A stretch of DNA of 64,000 nucleotides from Sphingobacteriia bacterium. GTDB lineage: Bacteria; Pseudomonadota; Alphaproteobacteria; Rickettsiales; 33-17. Location of the stretch: the NCBI GenBank assembly GCA_017304685.1, contig JAFKLR010000003.1, positions 806,001 to 870,000 of the forward strand, in the 5' to 3' direction. Of this stretch, positions 25,341 through 34,513 are shown piece after piece (the stretch's first letter is position 1; every line of letters starts with the position of its first letter). The notes below the pieces were generated by a model that saw only the letters and a program-made list of their open reading frames with translations, had not been told where the DNA came from and made no database searches. The position numbers and the translations under genes were made by a program.

Positions 25341-26735
25341 TTACTTTGAATATTCTATTTCTTTACAAACACCTTTTACAGATTCATTGAATTCATTAAA
25401 TTTCTTTCTAAAATTCCCTTTTTCTTCCCAATCTTGGACACTTTGATCATATTTAATAGTTTCTCGAGTACTATTTTTAAGGCTCTTTCTGAAATTATTA
25501 GCTTTATATATATTAAATTCTTCTTCTGATGTAAGTTTCTCACCTGTATTTTTTTTCTCATAATAAGGCTTAAGAGCTGATACAATCGCATTAACTTCTT
25601 GAGTTTGATCAGTATTTAACCATTTCTGAATAAGATAATTGGCACTTTCATCCAAATTTTTCTTTTGCTTTTGTAAATTAGCAGTAGCTTTTTCTAATTT
25701 TTCTCTCTCAAATTCTTGTAATTTATTAGTAACTTCCTCTAATTTTCTTCCTTGCTCTATGAAGTTAAATTTAATTTTATCAAGTTCTTGTTGAAGCTGC
25801 TGGTTAATAATAGGATTTCTATCTGCTTCTTGATGTTCTCTACCTTCTTTTAAACTTTTAAAATAATCTGTAAAAAGCTTATTATAAGTATATTTAAATA
25901 CATTTATTTTCTTCTGAAATTCTTCTTCACTATTTTTAAATTTAGAAAAAAGAATATTTGTGGCAATGCCCGCTATTCCTAAGCTAAAGGTTTTAGCATA
26001 TTCTTTTTTAAAGAAATTAGTGGTAAGATCGGCAAAATTATTTTTAGATAATTTATTATAAATAATTGCACCAATACACACGCTAAGCAATGTTAGCGCG
26101 ATCATTTTAAAAGCAATCATATAATTTTTATTGTTCGAAGCATCCTTTGTAGCTTCATTAATAATATTTTGTAAATGAGGGTCATTTTGTAGCAAATTTG
26201 TGATTGCTGTAATTTCTTCATCAGCCTCTAATTCTCTTCCAAATATTTCATCTTTATTTATACCAGAATTATTAATAAACTGTATAATAGAGCTTGCGAG
26301 TACCTTTCTAAAACTTTCTTCATCATTTTTAAAAGCTTCAGAAGCAAACGCACTAGAAAATGTGTCGAGAGCAATTTTTATTTCGTCTGAGTTAAAATCA
26401 AAGCGTAAGTTTAGAAATTTTAAATAATTGCTAACTTTAGGAAATTTAGTTTTAATTTTTATATTATTTTTGCGTGCTTCAAATAAAAAGGTATTAAGTT
26501 TATTATTTAAATAATTTGAATTACCCGGGGTAAATACAGCAAAATTATTTTCAAGATAATTAGTAGTTTTTTTAGAATATTTTTCAAAGATAAGACTTAG
26601 CTTATTTAATATTATAACTTCTGTATTTGAATTAACATCAAAGTCATCTTGAGGATTATTAAGCGCTTGTTCAAGTGATTTAAAAAACTCATCAACATCT
26701 CTTTTAAACTCTATACTTACATTCATTAAATCCAT
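25341..26735 (-). CDS. Membrane/coiled-coil protein of unknown function
   Basis: 464 aa from the ATG at 26735 (MDLMNVSIEF). An ATG at 26747 would add four residues, but its second codon onwards is the GGAGG that serves as ribosome site for 26735. Residues 1-195 are soluble and helical. Two hydrophobic segments lie at ~201-226 (AFKMIALTLLSVCIGAIIY) and ~241-262 (FSLGIAGIATNILF). A coiled coil follows at ~310-370, rich in Lys/Glu/Gln. No family recognised. The plan is shared with several accessory proteins in the window. It is the most downstream gene of the plsC-side minus-strand cluster only by position; 48 bp separate it from plsC, which lies upstream? in fact plsC ends at 26796, before this start, so co-transcription is possible. 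Confidence 0.7.
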   Translation of the reverse strand: MDLMNVSIEFKRDVDEFFKSLEQALNNPQDDFDVNSNTEVIILNKLSLIFEKYSKKTTNYLENNFAVFTPGNSNYLNNKLNTFLFEARKNNIKIKTKFPKVSNYLKFLNLRFDFNSDEIKIALDTFSSAFASEAFKNDEESFRKVLASSIIQFINNSGINKDEIFGRELEADEEITAITNLLQNDPHLQNIINEATKDASNNKNYMIAFKMIALTLLSVCIGAIIYNKLSKNNFADLTTNFFKKEYAKTFSLGIAGIATNILFSKFKNSEEEFQKKINVFKYTYNKLFTDYFKSLKEGREHQEADRNPIINQQLQQELDKIKFNFIEQGRKLEEVTNKLQEFEREKLEKATANLQKQKKNLDESANYLIQKWLNTDQTQEVNAIVSALKPYYEKKNTGEKLTSEEEFNIYKANNFRKSLKNSTRETIKYDQSVQDWEEKGNFRKKFNEFNESVKGVCKEIEYSK

Positions 26736-26795
26736 ACTAACCTCCATTAAATAAGTTAACAGAAGGATAATACAGTTTTAATCAATTAACAAGAC

Positions 26796-27476
26796 TTAAA
26801 GGTTTATTTTTTCATTTAATAGTAGTTCAAACTCTTCTCTTGATAAACCTTCAGGTAAGGGGTCATGAAATTTAACCGTAATAGTTCCAGGGAATTTTAA
26901 AAAGCTATTTTTACCCCAGAATTTACCAGAATTAAGAGCAACTGGTACAACTTTTGCTCCAGTCTCTTTATATAACACATAGGTTCCAACTTGAATTTTT
27001 CCTTTCTCACCATGTTTAATGCGTGTTCCTTCTGGAAAAATTACAATTTGCCTATTATTAATTAAAGCTTCTTTGCTTTCCTTAATCAATTTTTTAAGAG
27101 CACTGACCCCTGCCTTACGGTCAATAAATATCATTTTCATGCCGATAAAATACCATCCAAAAACAGGTATTCTTACTAATTCCCTTTTGAGTACATAAGC
27201 AGGTTTATGGGCAAGAAGAAAGAACATTATTGTTTCCCATGCTGATTCATGTTTGCAGGCATAAATCACATTTTCTCTTATAGCATTTTCTTTATTAATA
27301 ATTTTATGCTTAATTCCGCAAATAACTCTTAAACCTATTTCAATTACTTTTGCCCAAATAATTCCTACCATCATTGCTGAGCGAACATTAATGAGCAATG
27401 GCGAAAGAAGAGCGGCGATGAAAAATGTCCAGGTAATATAAAATATATTAAAAATTAAAGAACGTATGTAAATCAT
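26796..27476 (-). CDS. plsC: 1-acyl-sn-glycerol-3-phosphate acyltransferase
   Basis: Acylates lysophosphatidic acid to phosphatidic acid in phospholipid synthesis, at the inner membrane. 226 aa. It has an N-terminal membrane segment (residues ~8-28), the acyltransferase motif H-x4-E at 76-81 (HESAWE; usually H-x4-D), the phosphate-binding FPEGTR at 147-152, and a VVPVALNSG block near 185. The Glu in place of Asp in motif I occurs in alphaproteobacterial relatives as I recall them. Its ATG overlaps the stop of the YdcF-like gene by 4 bp, so the two are coupled. Confidence 0.9.
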   Translation of the reverse strand: MIYIRSLIFNIFYITWTFFIAALLSPLLINVRSAMMVGIIWAKVIEIGLRVICGIKHKIINKENAIRENVIYACKHESAWETIMFFLLAHKPAYVLKRELVRIPVFGWYFIGMKMIFIDRKAGVSALKKLIKESKEALINNRQIVIFPEGTRIKHGEKGKIQVGTYVLYKETGAKVVPVALNSGKFWGKNSFLKFPGTITVKFHDPLPEGLSREEFELLLNEKINL

Positions 27477-28093
27477 AATAAGTCCAAAATGCCTATAAAA
27501 CTAAAAAGTACTGTAAAAATAAATTTATTATATTCAGTAAAAATAAGCTCAAATGTACCTGGAAAATCCCACCATTTATCTATCTTAAAATTACTTGCAT
27601 TGATAGCATACATATACATTTTCTTATCAACTATTTTATTAAATAAAAACTTACTTCTAACAGCGTGATAATCAGATGTGACTAGTATATAGCTTTTTAA
27701 GTTATGATATTCAAGCCAAATGTCAGCTTCAACTGCATTAAGCCTTGTGCTTGTTGCCATTTCACTTAAAGTAATTTTATCTTTAGAATTATTAATAGTT
27801 TTACGCGCTTTAGTTGTGACTTGTTTTTCCAAACTCTTAAAATCTACAGCCTTACCAACTCCTGAAATAAGCATTCTTTTTGCTTCTTTCTCTTCAAAAA
27901 GTTTAATACCTTCCTCAATTCTTCCCTTACCTCCAGTAATTATAATTACTGCATCGACTTTTTTAGGTATATGCATATGTTCTGTGCGATTTTTGACTTG
28001 GCCAACAAACCATAGGAAACCTAAAATCCAGGAGATTAATAAGATTTGACTAAAATAAACAAAAACTTTAGTTTTAAAACTGATAATTTTCAT
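27473..28093 (-). CDS. YdcF/SanA-like DUF218 protein
   Basis: 206 aa. It has an N-terminal membrane helix (residues ~10-30), then the DUF218 blocks: AVIIITGGKGRIEEG near 48-62, STRLNAVEADIWL near 114-127, and ILVTSDYHAVRSKF near 135-148. Members of this family are linked to envelope functions, but the reaction is not established for most. A second hydrophobic stretch closes the protein. It overlaps plsC by 4 bp and diverges from addB by 32 bp. Pairing with plsC suggests an envelope or lipid role. Confidence 0.85.
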   Translation of the reverse strand: MKIISFKTKVFVYFSQILLISWILGFLWFVGQVKNRTEHMHIPKKVDAVIIITGGKGRIEEGIKLFEEKEAKRMLISGVGKAVDFKSLEKQVTTKARKTINNSKDKITLSEMATSTRLNAVEADIWLEYHNLKSYILVTSDYHAVRSKFLFNKIVDKKMYMYAINASNFKIDKWWDFPGTFELIFTEYNKFIFTVLFSFIGILDLL

Positions 28094-28125
28094 GCATTAG
28101 CTTACGCTTAGTTTTAATAGAATAT

Positions 28126-30768
28126 ATGTCATTATTTTTTATCACGCCACAAAATAATTTTATACCTTCAGTAATTGAAGGGTGCAAAACTCGTTTGAAG
28201 ATAGAAAATAATGATTTCAAACATATTATAATTCTTGTGCCAAGCCGAAGAATAGCAAGGTTTTTTGAAGAAGAATTTTTAAAACAAAGTGATAAATATA
28301 AATTACCAAAAATATTACCGATTTTGGATGCATTTGGCTTATATGATAGATTAGTTAGCGAGCACAAACTACCTGACAGAGCAGAACAACAATTAATTTT
28401 TGCAGAAAAATATTCTAAGCATTTTAACGTTAACTTTCGTGAAGGATTTGAGTTATACGACCTTTATGATAAATTACTTAATGACTGTTTTATTAGCAAT
28501 GTAACTGTAGAAGAACTTAATAAAATTGAAGCAAGTGAGCTTGCACTTCATGCTCAAAATTCAAAAAACATTTTAGAATTTATCCTTAAAATATGGAGAG
28601 AAGACCTAAAGGGAAGAAATAAATATAATTACCCTGACTTCATTGAGTTACAAATAGAAGAACTTAAGAAACGTTTAGAGAATTCTAAACACCCTATTAT
28701 CTTTGCAGGATTCTCAATAGAATATAAACCCCTTGAACCTATTTTAAAATACGCAGCTCTTTCAAAAAAGCATATGTTAATTCTTCCCTTTGACGAAGAA
28801 GAAGTAAATAATTGGGAGGATAATTTAAAACCTTTCGCACCTTTTTATAATATTTATAATTTTATTTCAGAAAATAAGTTAAGTATTGAAAATTTTATTA
28901 TAACAAAAAAGATTAATAGACCACATATTTCGTATACCGAACTTGCAAATGTGAGAGAAGAAGCAAATTTTATCGTTCAGGAAGTCATTAAAAACAAGGA
29001 TAAAAAAATTGCTATAATTTGTGGTGATAAATTGCTTCAAACATATTTAGTAACTAAGCTTAAAATAAAAGGCTTAAACCCTGATGTAACCGAGGGCATT
29101 CCATTTACTCAGCACGATTATTTTTTATATTTACTTAATTTTGCCACAATAATTTCTAATGAATTTGATATTATAAATTTACTTTCCATTTTAAAATCAG
29201 GCTTTACTACTTTAGACTTTGAAGATTATTTAAGTGAGGTATATCTATTTGAAAGCGAAGTTTTAAGAGGCAATTTTAGAATTAACTCATTTGAAGATTT
29301 ACTTTATTCTGCACATGAAGTTGGAAAAGAATCCCATGTTAAATTTGCAACTCTATTAAATGAATTATTTTCTCCTCTTAAAAATATTAGTAAAAATAGT
29401 AATTTTAGAAATATTATTGATTTACACCTCGAACTTATAAGTAAATTTGAAAATATTGATATTATAAGTGAAGATATAAAAGAAATAAAAGACACGATAA
29501 CTAACATTGTTAATATATTCGATAACTATCACTTCAGAGTAAATCCAAAAGATTATGTAAATATTTTCTATAATCTATTTGTCGATAAAAAACTTTATAA
29601 TAGCGAAGCTAATAAAAACATTAGAATTATGTCTATTAATGAAGCTAAATTAGTTTCTGCAGATATGGTTATTTTATCTTCTTGTAACGAGGAAAATTGG
29701 ATACCAGATATTAATTCTAGGCTTGTGAATTCCCATATTAGGAAAATTTTAGGTTTAAGCTTGAATGATCATGAAATTACAAAAGTTGCAACTCTCTTTT
29801 ACCAGCTTATAAATTCTCCAACAGTCCTTTTAACTAGAAGTCTTCAAAATAGTGAAGGTATAACAACAAGATTAAGATGGATTCATTTAATTAGCCTTAA
29901 ACATGATATAAATTTAATTAATTACAATAAAGAACAAATAAAAGATGTAGTAGAATTAAGTACTCCTGAAGATTTTAATCCACCAATTGCATCTCGCCCT
30001 AAGAAGCTTTCTGTTACAAAATTAGAAATGTATATTAAAGACCCTTACACTGTTTATGCAGAAAATATTCTTAAACTTAAACCACTAGGTAAATTAATAA
30101 AAGAAACTACTCGTCAGGACTTCGGCATATATGTTCATGCAATGGTTGAATATTTAGTCAAAAACTTCAGTAAAATAGCTGGAAAAGAGCATTTTTTAAA
30201 ACTAGTAAATTCATTTGGCAAACGAATGTTGGATGAAGTCTCTCTTTCGATTTACGAACCTAAAATTAATAAAAACTTTTCTTGGATTTATGATTATTTT
30301 TACGAAGCAATTAATTCAAGTAGAAGTGTTTCAAGTGAAATTACAGGGCAAATTACTCTTAATGATTTTATTATAACAGCACGCGCTGATATAATTATTG
30401 TTAAAAATGATCAAGTAATTGTTATTGATTTTAAAACTGGTGCTTTACCAAGTGAAAAATCTATTAAAGAATTTCAAGTGTTACAGCTTGCTGTAATATC
30501 TTTAATTGTAAAAAAGGGTATTATCGGTTCGCTTAAATTAAATTCTAAAAATGATAAAATTGAATGTAAATATCTTAAGTTTAATCAAACTAGTGAAGAT
30601 ATGGACGAAAAAAGTTTTGAGATAACTGAAGAATTATTTGAAAAATTAGAAGATACGTTAAAAGACATAATAAACAAATTTTTATATGAGCCTTTTAGCG
30701 TTAATGGTAAATATTATAAAGATTATCCAAATTCTCCATACATACATTTAAGTAGAAGTAAAATTTAG
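28126..30768 (+). CDS. addB: Double-strand break repair protein AddB
   Basis: Inactive-helicase and nuclease subunit of the AddAB helicase-nuclease that processes DNA ends for RecA recombination. 880 aa. The N-terminus shows IIILVPSRRIARFFEEEF and LPILDAFG. A central VILSSCNEENWIPDINSRL matches the LNEG-W-P block of alphaproteobacterial AddB. The C-terminus is a PD-(D/E)XK nuclease: ITARADII near residue 750, VIDFKTGALP near 765-774, then the EFQVLQLAV helix. No Walker A is seen, as expected for AddB of this group. The partner addA is not adjacent; the next gene is an unknown protein. Confidence 0.9.
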   Translation: MSLFFITPQNNFIPSVIEGCKTRLKIENNDFKHIIILVPSRRIARFFEEEFLKQSDKYKLPKILPILDAFGLYDRLVSEHKLPDRAEQQLIFAEKYSKHFNVNFREGFELYDLYDKLLNDCFISNVTVEELNKIEASELALHAQNSKNILEFILKIWREDLKGRNKYNYPDFIELQIEELKKRLENSKHPIIFAGFSIEYKPLEPILKYAALSKKHMLILPFDEEEVNNWEDNLKPFAPFYNIYNFISENKLSIENFIITKKINRPHISYTELANVREEANFIVQEVIKNKDKKIAIICGDKLLQTYLVTKLKIKGLNPDVTEGIPFTQHDYFLYLLNFATIISNEFDIINLLSILKSGFTTLDFEDYLSEVYLFESEVLRGNFRINSFEDLLYSAHEVGKESHVKFATLLNELFSPLKNISKNSNFRNIIDLHLELISKFENIDIISEDIKEIKDTITNIVNIFDNYHFRVNPKDYVNIFYNLFVDKKLYNSEANKNIRIMSINEAKLVSADMVILSSCNEENWIPDINSRLVNSHIRKILGLSLNDHEITKVATLFYQLINSPTVLLTRSLQNSEGITTRLRWIHLISLKHDINLINYNKEQIKDVVELSTPEDFNPPIASRPKKLSVTKLEMYIKDPYTVYAENILKLKPLGKLIKETTRQDFGIYVHAMVEYLVKNFSKIAGKEHFLKLVNSFGKRMLDEVSLSIYEPKINKNFSWIYDYFYEAINSSRSVSSEITGQITLNDFIITARADIIIVKNDQVIVIDFKTGALPSEKSIKEFQVLQLAVISLIVKKGIIGSLKLNSKNDKIECKYLKFNQTSEDMDEKSFEITEELFEKLEDTLKDIINKFLYEPFSVNGKYYKDYPNSPYIHLSRSKI

Positions 30769-30891
30769 TAAAAATAAAAGCATTAAATAATAGCATCTTA
30801 TAAAAAATTAACAATATAAGCATTTTTATTATTTGTTCGTTAATAAATTCTATGAGATAATTATAATTAGTTAATTTTTTAATGTATTTAT

Positions 30892-31728
30892 ATGTCAAAA
30901 GTAAAAAAATTATTTATAAAACATTCACTTAATGATGGTGTAATGTTATTAGCTTATCCTAATTTTGCCAGGGAAGAAGATAGAAAGGTTTTCATAGCAG
31001 AATTAAGGGATTTATACGATAAAGTAAATTCAACCTCCGGGCCTGGCGTTTCTAGTGCTTATCAAGGTGATTTAGAAGTAATTAGAAATTCCTTATTAAA
31101 TTACAGAGATGAAAACTTAACAGCTTTAGTTTTATCACTTGAAACCAATTATCATTTAAAAGCAGAGCTTTTTAAAAATCAACCACTGATATTTAGGGAA
31201 ACCCTTTCAAAGAGCTCTCTTATCATAAATCATAATAACAATAATGATTTACATACCATTCAATTAAGTAAAACAGAAAATAAAACTTTAAAATCATTAT
31301 CTAAAAAAAATGCAAGTAAGCCTAAAGAAAATTCATATGAAAAGTTAAAGGCTAATATAATTGAAAAAAGTAAAAAATTATATCAAATAAGAAAAAATTT
31401 TAAAAATGACGAGGCTTTCTTTTCTGTAATAAAAGAAATTGGAGTAGAAGGTGCAATCAACATATTTTCTAATAAACTAATGCTTAATTATTATACCCCT
31501 GATCAATTGGTCAAGATATGTAACAATGCTGAATCAGTCATTGAACTTAAGTTACTCGCTATGAATTTGGAAAGCTTATCGACTGCATGTAAAAATTTCT
31601 ATGAACAAATGTTAGACAAATTTCCACCAGAAATATTGGAATTAATTATGAAAGAAGCATTAGGTAATGCAATTCATGAATTAAACCCTACACTTAACAG
31701 AGAAAATATTAATCAATCTCAGCGATAA
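30892..31728 (+). CDS. Hypothetical soluble protein
   Basis: 278 aa, Asn/Lys/Leu-rich and mostly helical, no membrane segment or signal peptide, no recognised family. Residues ~105-150 are low complexity (NHNNNND; LSKTENKTLKSLSKKN). The C-terminal third is more regular and contains FPPEILELIMKEAL. It starts MSK like several accessory genes here. A TATAAT at about 30867 may be its -10 element. It converges with tlyC, with 4 bp between the stops. Confidence 0.65.
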   Translation: MSKVKKLFIKHSLNDGVMLLAYPNFAREEDRKVFIAELRDLYDKVNSTSGPGVSSAYQGDLEVIRNSLLNYRDENLTALVLSLETNYHLKAELFKNQPLIFRETLSKSSLIINHNNNNDLHTIQLSKTENKTLKSLSKKNASKPKENSYEKLKANIIEKSKKLYQIRKNFKNDEAFFSVIKEIGVEGAINIFSNKLMLNYYTPDQLVKICNNAESVIELKLLAMNLESLSTACKNFYEQMLDKFPPEILELIMKEALGNAIHELNPTLNRENINQSQR

Positions 31729-31732
31729 TAAT

Positions 31733-32638
31733 TTAAGCTGGTAAAATAATACGTGCAGTTTTTACATTTCTTGGATCTGCATCTAAAATTTCAAATTTTA
31801 TACCTAATGGATGATTTATAATTTCACCTTTAGAAGGAACATGTCCTGCGAGCACAAATATTAAACCTGCCAAAGTTTCACAATCCTCTTCGTCACCGTC
31901 AAAAATATTTCTATCTAAAACTTCTTCGAGTTTTTCAATTGAAATACGGGCACTTGCTTCAAAAACTTTTTCAGATACTTTAACTATTTCTGGCTTTTTA
32001 ATATCATGGTCTTCTTCGATATTACCAACAATTTGTTCAAGTAAATCATCAATAGTTATAAGTCCGTCAATTCCACCATATTCATCAAGTACGAGAGCCA
32101 TGTGAACACGCGCACTACGCATTTTTACAAGTAGATCAATTATATTCATAGTAGGTACTACAAATATTATTTCTCTAATAATCTTTTTTAAATTGAAATT
32201 ACTTTCATCTGTGAGAAATAGGGTTAAAAGATCTTTTATATGAACAAAACCAATAACATTATCTAAATCTTTTTCAAAAATTGGCATTCTTGAATGATTA
32301 TGTTTAATAAAAGATTTAATAATGTCATCTTTATTGCTATCTACACTAAGCGCAACGATATCAGAACGAGGTATCATAACATCACTTGCAGTAAGAGCTC
32401 CAAATTCAAGTATATTATGTAATAATACTCTACCCTCAATACCCGATAGTTTATTAGTAGCATCATGGTCTTTGATTATTTCTATGATTTTATCTTCAAA
32501 ATTTTCATCTTCATCGTCTTCCTGTGTTTCTAAGCCAAATAATTTTGCCCAAAAACCTGTAGAAGAAGGTTTTTTATTTTTTGAATGGTTTTTGATTGTT
32601 TCTATATCTAATGAGGTATCACTCGATCGGTCGGTCAT
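31733..32638 (-). CDS. tlyC: CBS-domain protein TlyC (HlyC/CorC family)
   Basis: 301 aa, the size of Rickettsia TlyC. Two CBS domains occupy ~residues 80-200 (ASDVMIPRSDIVAL; SRMPIFEKDLDNVIGFVHIKDLL; VLDEYGGIDGLITIDDLLEQIVG), followed by the CorC/HlyC transporter-associated domain (~215-300, ending VKTARIILP). No DUF21 membrane domain is present, as in TlyC/CorC. Rickettsial TlyC has been reported as haemolytic; in other bacteria such proteins relate to Mg/Co efflux or ribosome-linked roles, so the function here is open. AGGAG lies 19-23 nt upstream of the ATG, rather far. Confidence 0.9.
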   Translation of the reverse strand: MTDRSSDTSLDIETIKNHSKNKKPSSTGFWAKLFGLETQEDDEDENFEDKIIEIIKDHDATNKLSGIEGRVLLHNILEFGALTASDVMIPRSDIVALSVDSNKDDIIKSFIKHNHSRMPIFEKDLDNVIGFVHIKDLLTLFLTDESNFNLKKIIREIIFVVPTMNIIDLLVKMRSARVHMALVLDEYGGIDGLITIDDLLEQIVGNIEEDHDIKKPEIVKVSEKVFEASARISIEKLEEVLDRNIFDGDEEDCETLAGLIFVLAGHVPSKGEIINHPLGIKFEILDADPRNVKTARIILPA

Positions 32639-32950
32639 ATGAGTTTAATTAAACACTCCTAAAAGTTAGGTATATAAATACCCATAGTTTTAAATTATAC
32701 CATAATATATCTCCATTTGGCTAGAGATTTTTGAAAGACAAGAAATCTACTATGTATTTCTAGTTTATTATAATAATGTCTATACATAATTACAGGCTTA
32801 AATTGTAATAATTTCCATATTAGTTAAGTACATTAATTTTATTCGTGATTTAATTTTTATTGACGATAAAGATAAACAGATCAATACTTTAATAGAGTAT
32901 TTTTAATACTCTATTAAAGTATTTTTTAATTATATTAAGGAGAGTGAATT
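32639..32950. other. Intergenic region, divergent tlyC and the 204-aa gene
   Basis: 312 bp. The main feature is the 19-bp hairpin at 32883-32927. A TATAAT lies near 32771 without a clear -35. The rest is AT-rich with no open frame of note. Confidence 0.5.
32883..32927 (+). terminator. Intrinsic-terminator-like hairpin in the leader of the 204-aa gene
   Basis: Two perfect 19-nt arms (32883-32901 and 32905-32923; 5' arm begins AATACTTTAA) are separated by TTT and followed by TTTT. It lies only 24 nt before the ATG at 32951, with the AAGGAGAG ribosome site between. As a plus-strand terminator it would stop transcripts before the gene, which fits attenuation or the end of a short upstream RNA. 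Confidence 0.6.
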
Positions 32951-33565
32951 ATGCTTAGAAAATCTCTAGATAAATCTACCCCTGAATTTATTAATAAACC
33001 TCTTCCAAATGTTAAATTAGAGGCTGTAAAAATTGGCAATTCAATTGAAGCTATAACCATTAATTTAAATGAATTAAGAGATAAAATCCTTTTTATTCAA
33101 CCTGGAATAACTCCTCCAAATGAAGTAAACACCTTGTCGGAAGCTTATTTAAAACATTCAATTCTTGCAGGTTGTACCGGTGAAGCAATCGGCGCTTCAA
33201 AATATATATGTAAATATAATGAAGAAAATTCACGCCTTAGAAGTTCTTCTGCAGATGAATATGTTTATATCCTAAATGGAAATGCTAATGATAAAAATTT
33301 AAGAGCAGCTACCGCAAAACAAGCGGAATTGCGCAATGTAATTTTTATTAGTGATCCAGAGTTAGTGTTACAAAAATACCTTGGAGAGAAATTTAAAATT
33401 TCTTTTGAAGATAAAGATCGTTATGCACGTTTTTCATTAAAAATTAATGAAAAAGGTAATATAGAATCTGCAAACTTCTTTGACCCGGAAGCACAAAAAA
33501 CTAAAGCTGAAGTGGTTGAAAACACATTAAATGAGTTTTATAGTAAAGGTCATAGCATAGTATAA
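32951..33565 (+). CDS. Hypothetical protein preceded by a strong hairpin
   Basis: 204 aa, soluble, no recognised family. It has a strong AAGGAGAG ribosome site 7 nt before the ATG. The middle contains LKHSILAGCTGEAIGASKYICKYN; the C-terminal half alternates charged and hydrophobic residues (FKISFEDKDRYARFSLKINEKG), suggesting beta structure. Composition is less Asn-rich than the large accessory proteins. It converges with the DUF4385 gene. The 19-bp hairpin just upstream suggests conditional expression. Confidence 0.65.
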   Translation: MLRKSLDKSTPEFINKPLPNVKLEAVKIGNSIEAITINLNELRDKILFIQPGITPPNEVNTLSEAYLKHSILAGCTGEAIGASKYICKYNEENSRLRSSSADEYVYILNGNANDKNLRAATAKQAELRNVIFISDPELVLQKYLGEKFKISFEDKDRYARFSLKINEKGNIESANFFDPEAQKTKAEVVENTLNEFYSKGHSIV

Positions 33566-33580
33566 CTTTATTTATACTAA

Positions 33581-33609
33581 GGGGTAGAAATTTAATCTAT
33601 CCCCATTTT
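33581..33609 (+). terminator. Terminator between convergent genes
   Basis: GGGGTAGA (33581-33588) pairs with TCTA (33596-33599) and CCCC (33601-33604) around one bulged T, followed by ATTTTT. It terminates the 204-aa gene and overlaps the last codons of the convergent DUF4385 gene. Confidence 0.55.
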
Positions 33610-34070
33610 TCTCTCCACTCATTTTTCTTTTCTTTATACATTAAATTATTTTCAGCTTCTTGCCATTTTTCATAAAAATAAAGTGAGCTTTGCATTTTCT
33701 CAGGGTCACCGGTATTACGCTCAAACATTTCCCCTGAACTATCCCTATATTTTTTACCACCCTTATAATTGTAATAACGTCTGCTGCGAGTAAATCCCAT
33801 TTGAAGAAATTTCCGCGCCATATCTGCACCTATAAAATCATCATTTTTTAAATATTCTTCAAATAAAGAATATATTTTTTCAGAACTTTCTTTAGCCGTT
33901 TCAGGTTTTGCAAAGCGCCAATAAGGTAAAATTTCACTTTTATAAGGTTCACAGATTAAAACCCCCTGCTCTCCTTTAGCAACTCTGTATGCTTCAGGGT
34001 TCTGACGATAGTTTATTTCTGCCTTAAATATATATTTTTTTCTGTCAAAATTATCATATGGACGAGGCAT
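33597..34070 (-). CDS. DUF4385 family protein
   Basis: 157 aa. The sequence matches what I know of the DUF4385 family: PRPYDNFDRKKYIFKAEINYR at the start, EILPYWRFAKPETAKESSEKIY in the middle, and GADMARKFLQMGFTRSRRYYNYKGGKKY near residues 80-107. It is cytosolic with many Tyr, Arg and Trp residues. Biochemical function is not established. It is the second gene of a pair with the small DUF2945 protein 9 bp upstream. The pair is typical of free-living bacteria and phage-associated contexts, so it may have been acquired by transfer. Confidence 0.8.
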   Translation of the reverse strand: MPRPYDNFDRKKYIFKAEINYRQNPEAYRVAKGEQGVLICEPYKSEILPYWRFAKPETAKESSEKIYSLFEEYLKNDDFIGADMARKFLQMGFTRSRRYYNYKGGKKYRDSSGEMFERNTGDPEKMQSSLYFYEKWQEAENNLMYKEKKNEWREKWG

Positions 34071-34079
34071 AATTTACCT

Positions 34080-34289
34080 CTAACTAAGTTCACTATGAAG
34101 CTTAACTATTTGCGAGCCGTTTTCTTGCTCAATTAAATAAGCCGGGTTATCTTTTGATCCATTTCTAGTAATTTGATGCCCTTTAAGGCTTTTTTTAATA
34201 CTATCCGTATAAATTTCTTTTATTTTACCTTCAGCAGTACCTTTTCCCCATTTCCAGGAAACTTTAGAACCTTTTCTATATTTTGACAT
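34080..34289 (-). CDS. DUF2945 / HVA1-type small Tudor-like protein
   Basis: 69 aa, full length for the family. It shows the typical SKVSWKWGKGTAEGKIKEIYT and the closing RNGSKDNPAYLIEQENG, then VKLHSELS. The family is annotated as hypervirulence-associated with a Tudor-like beta barrel; its role is unknown. A strong AGGAGG ribosome site lies 6 nt upstream of the ATG. It is the first gene of the pair with DUF4385. Confidence 0.85.
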   Translation of the reverse strand: MSKYRKGSKVSWKWGKGTAEGKIKEIYTDSIKKSLKGHQITRNGSKDNPAYLIEQENGSQIVKLHSELS

Positions 34290-34461
34290 TTAATCCTCCT
34301 AGTAAAAGGTTAACAATGTAAAATCTAATTATTTATCAAGAACTTCTAATACTTTAGTTGTTTAAAGTATTATTTTGCTTAGAAGATTTGTGGTTAAATT
34401 AATCATAACACTATTTAGCATTGAATCAAATAAAACCTTTGTAAACTTATTAACATTACTC

Positions 34462-34493
34462 TTGACATTTGCACTGTATTAACTTAATTTTAA
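34462..34493 (+). promoter_or_regulatory. Promoter with CtrA-like box, first tandem paralogue
   Basis: TTGACA at 34462-34467, then a 17-nt spacer and TAATTT at 34485-34490. TTAACTTAATTTTAA at 34479-34493 fits TTAA-N7-TTAA and overlaps the -10. A nearly identical arrangement precedes the second paralogue. Confidence 0.5.
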
Positions 34494-34513
34494 ATAAAAT
34501 TTAATAATTAATA

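Noticed and set aside
30892-31728. FPPEILELIMKEAL near the C-terminus looks like the start of an F-box
   Set aside because: Only the first half of the motif is present and the following residues do not fit; the match is too short to annotate an F-box.
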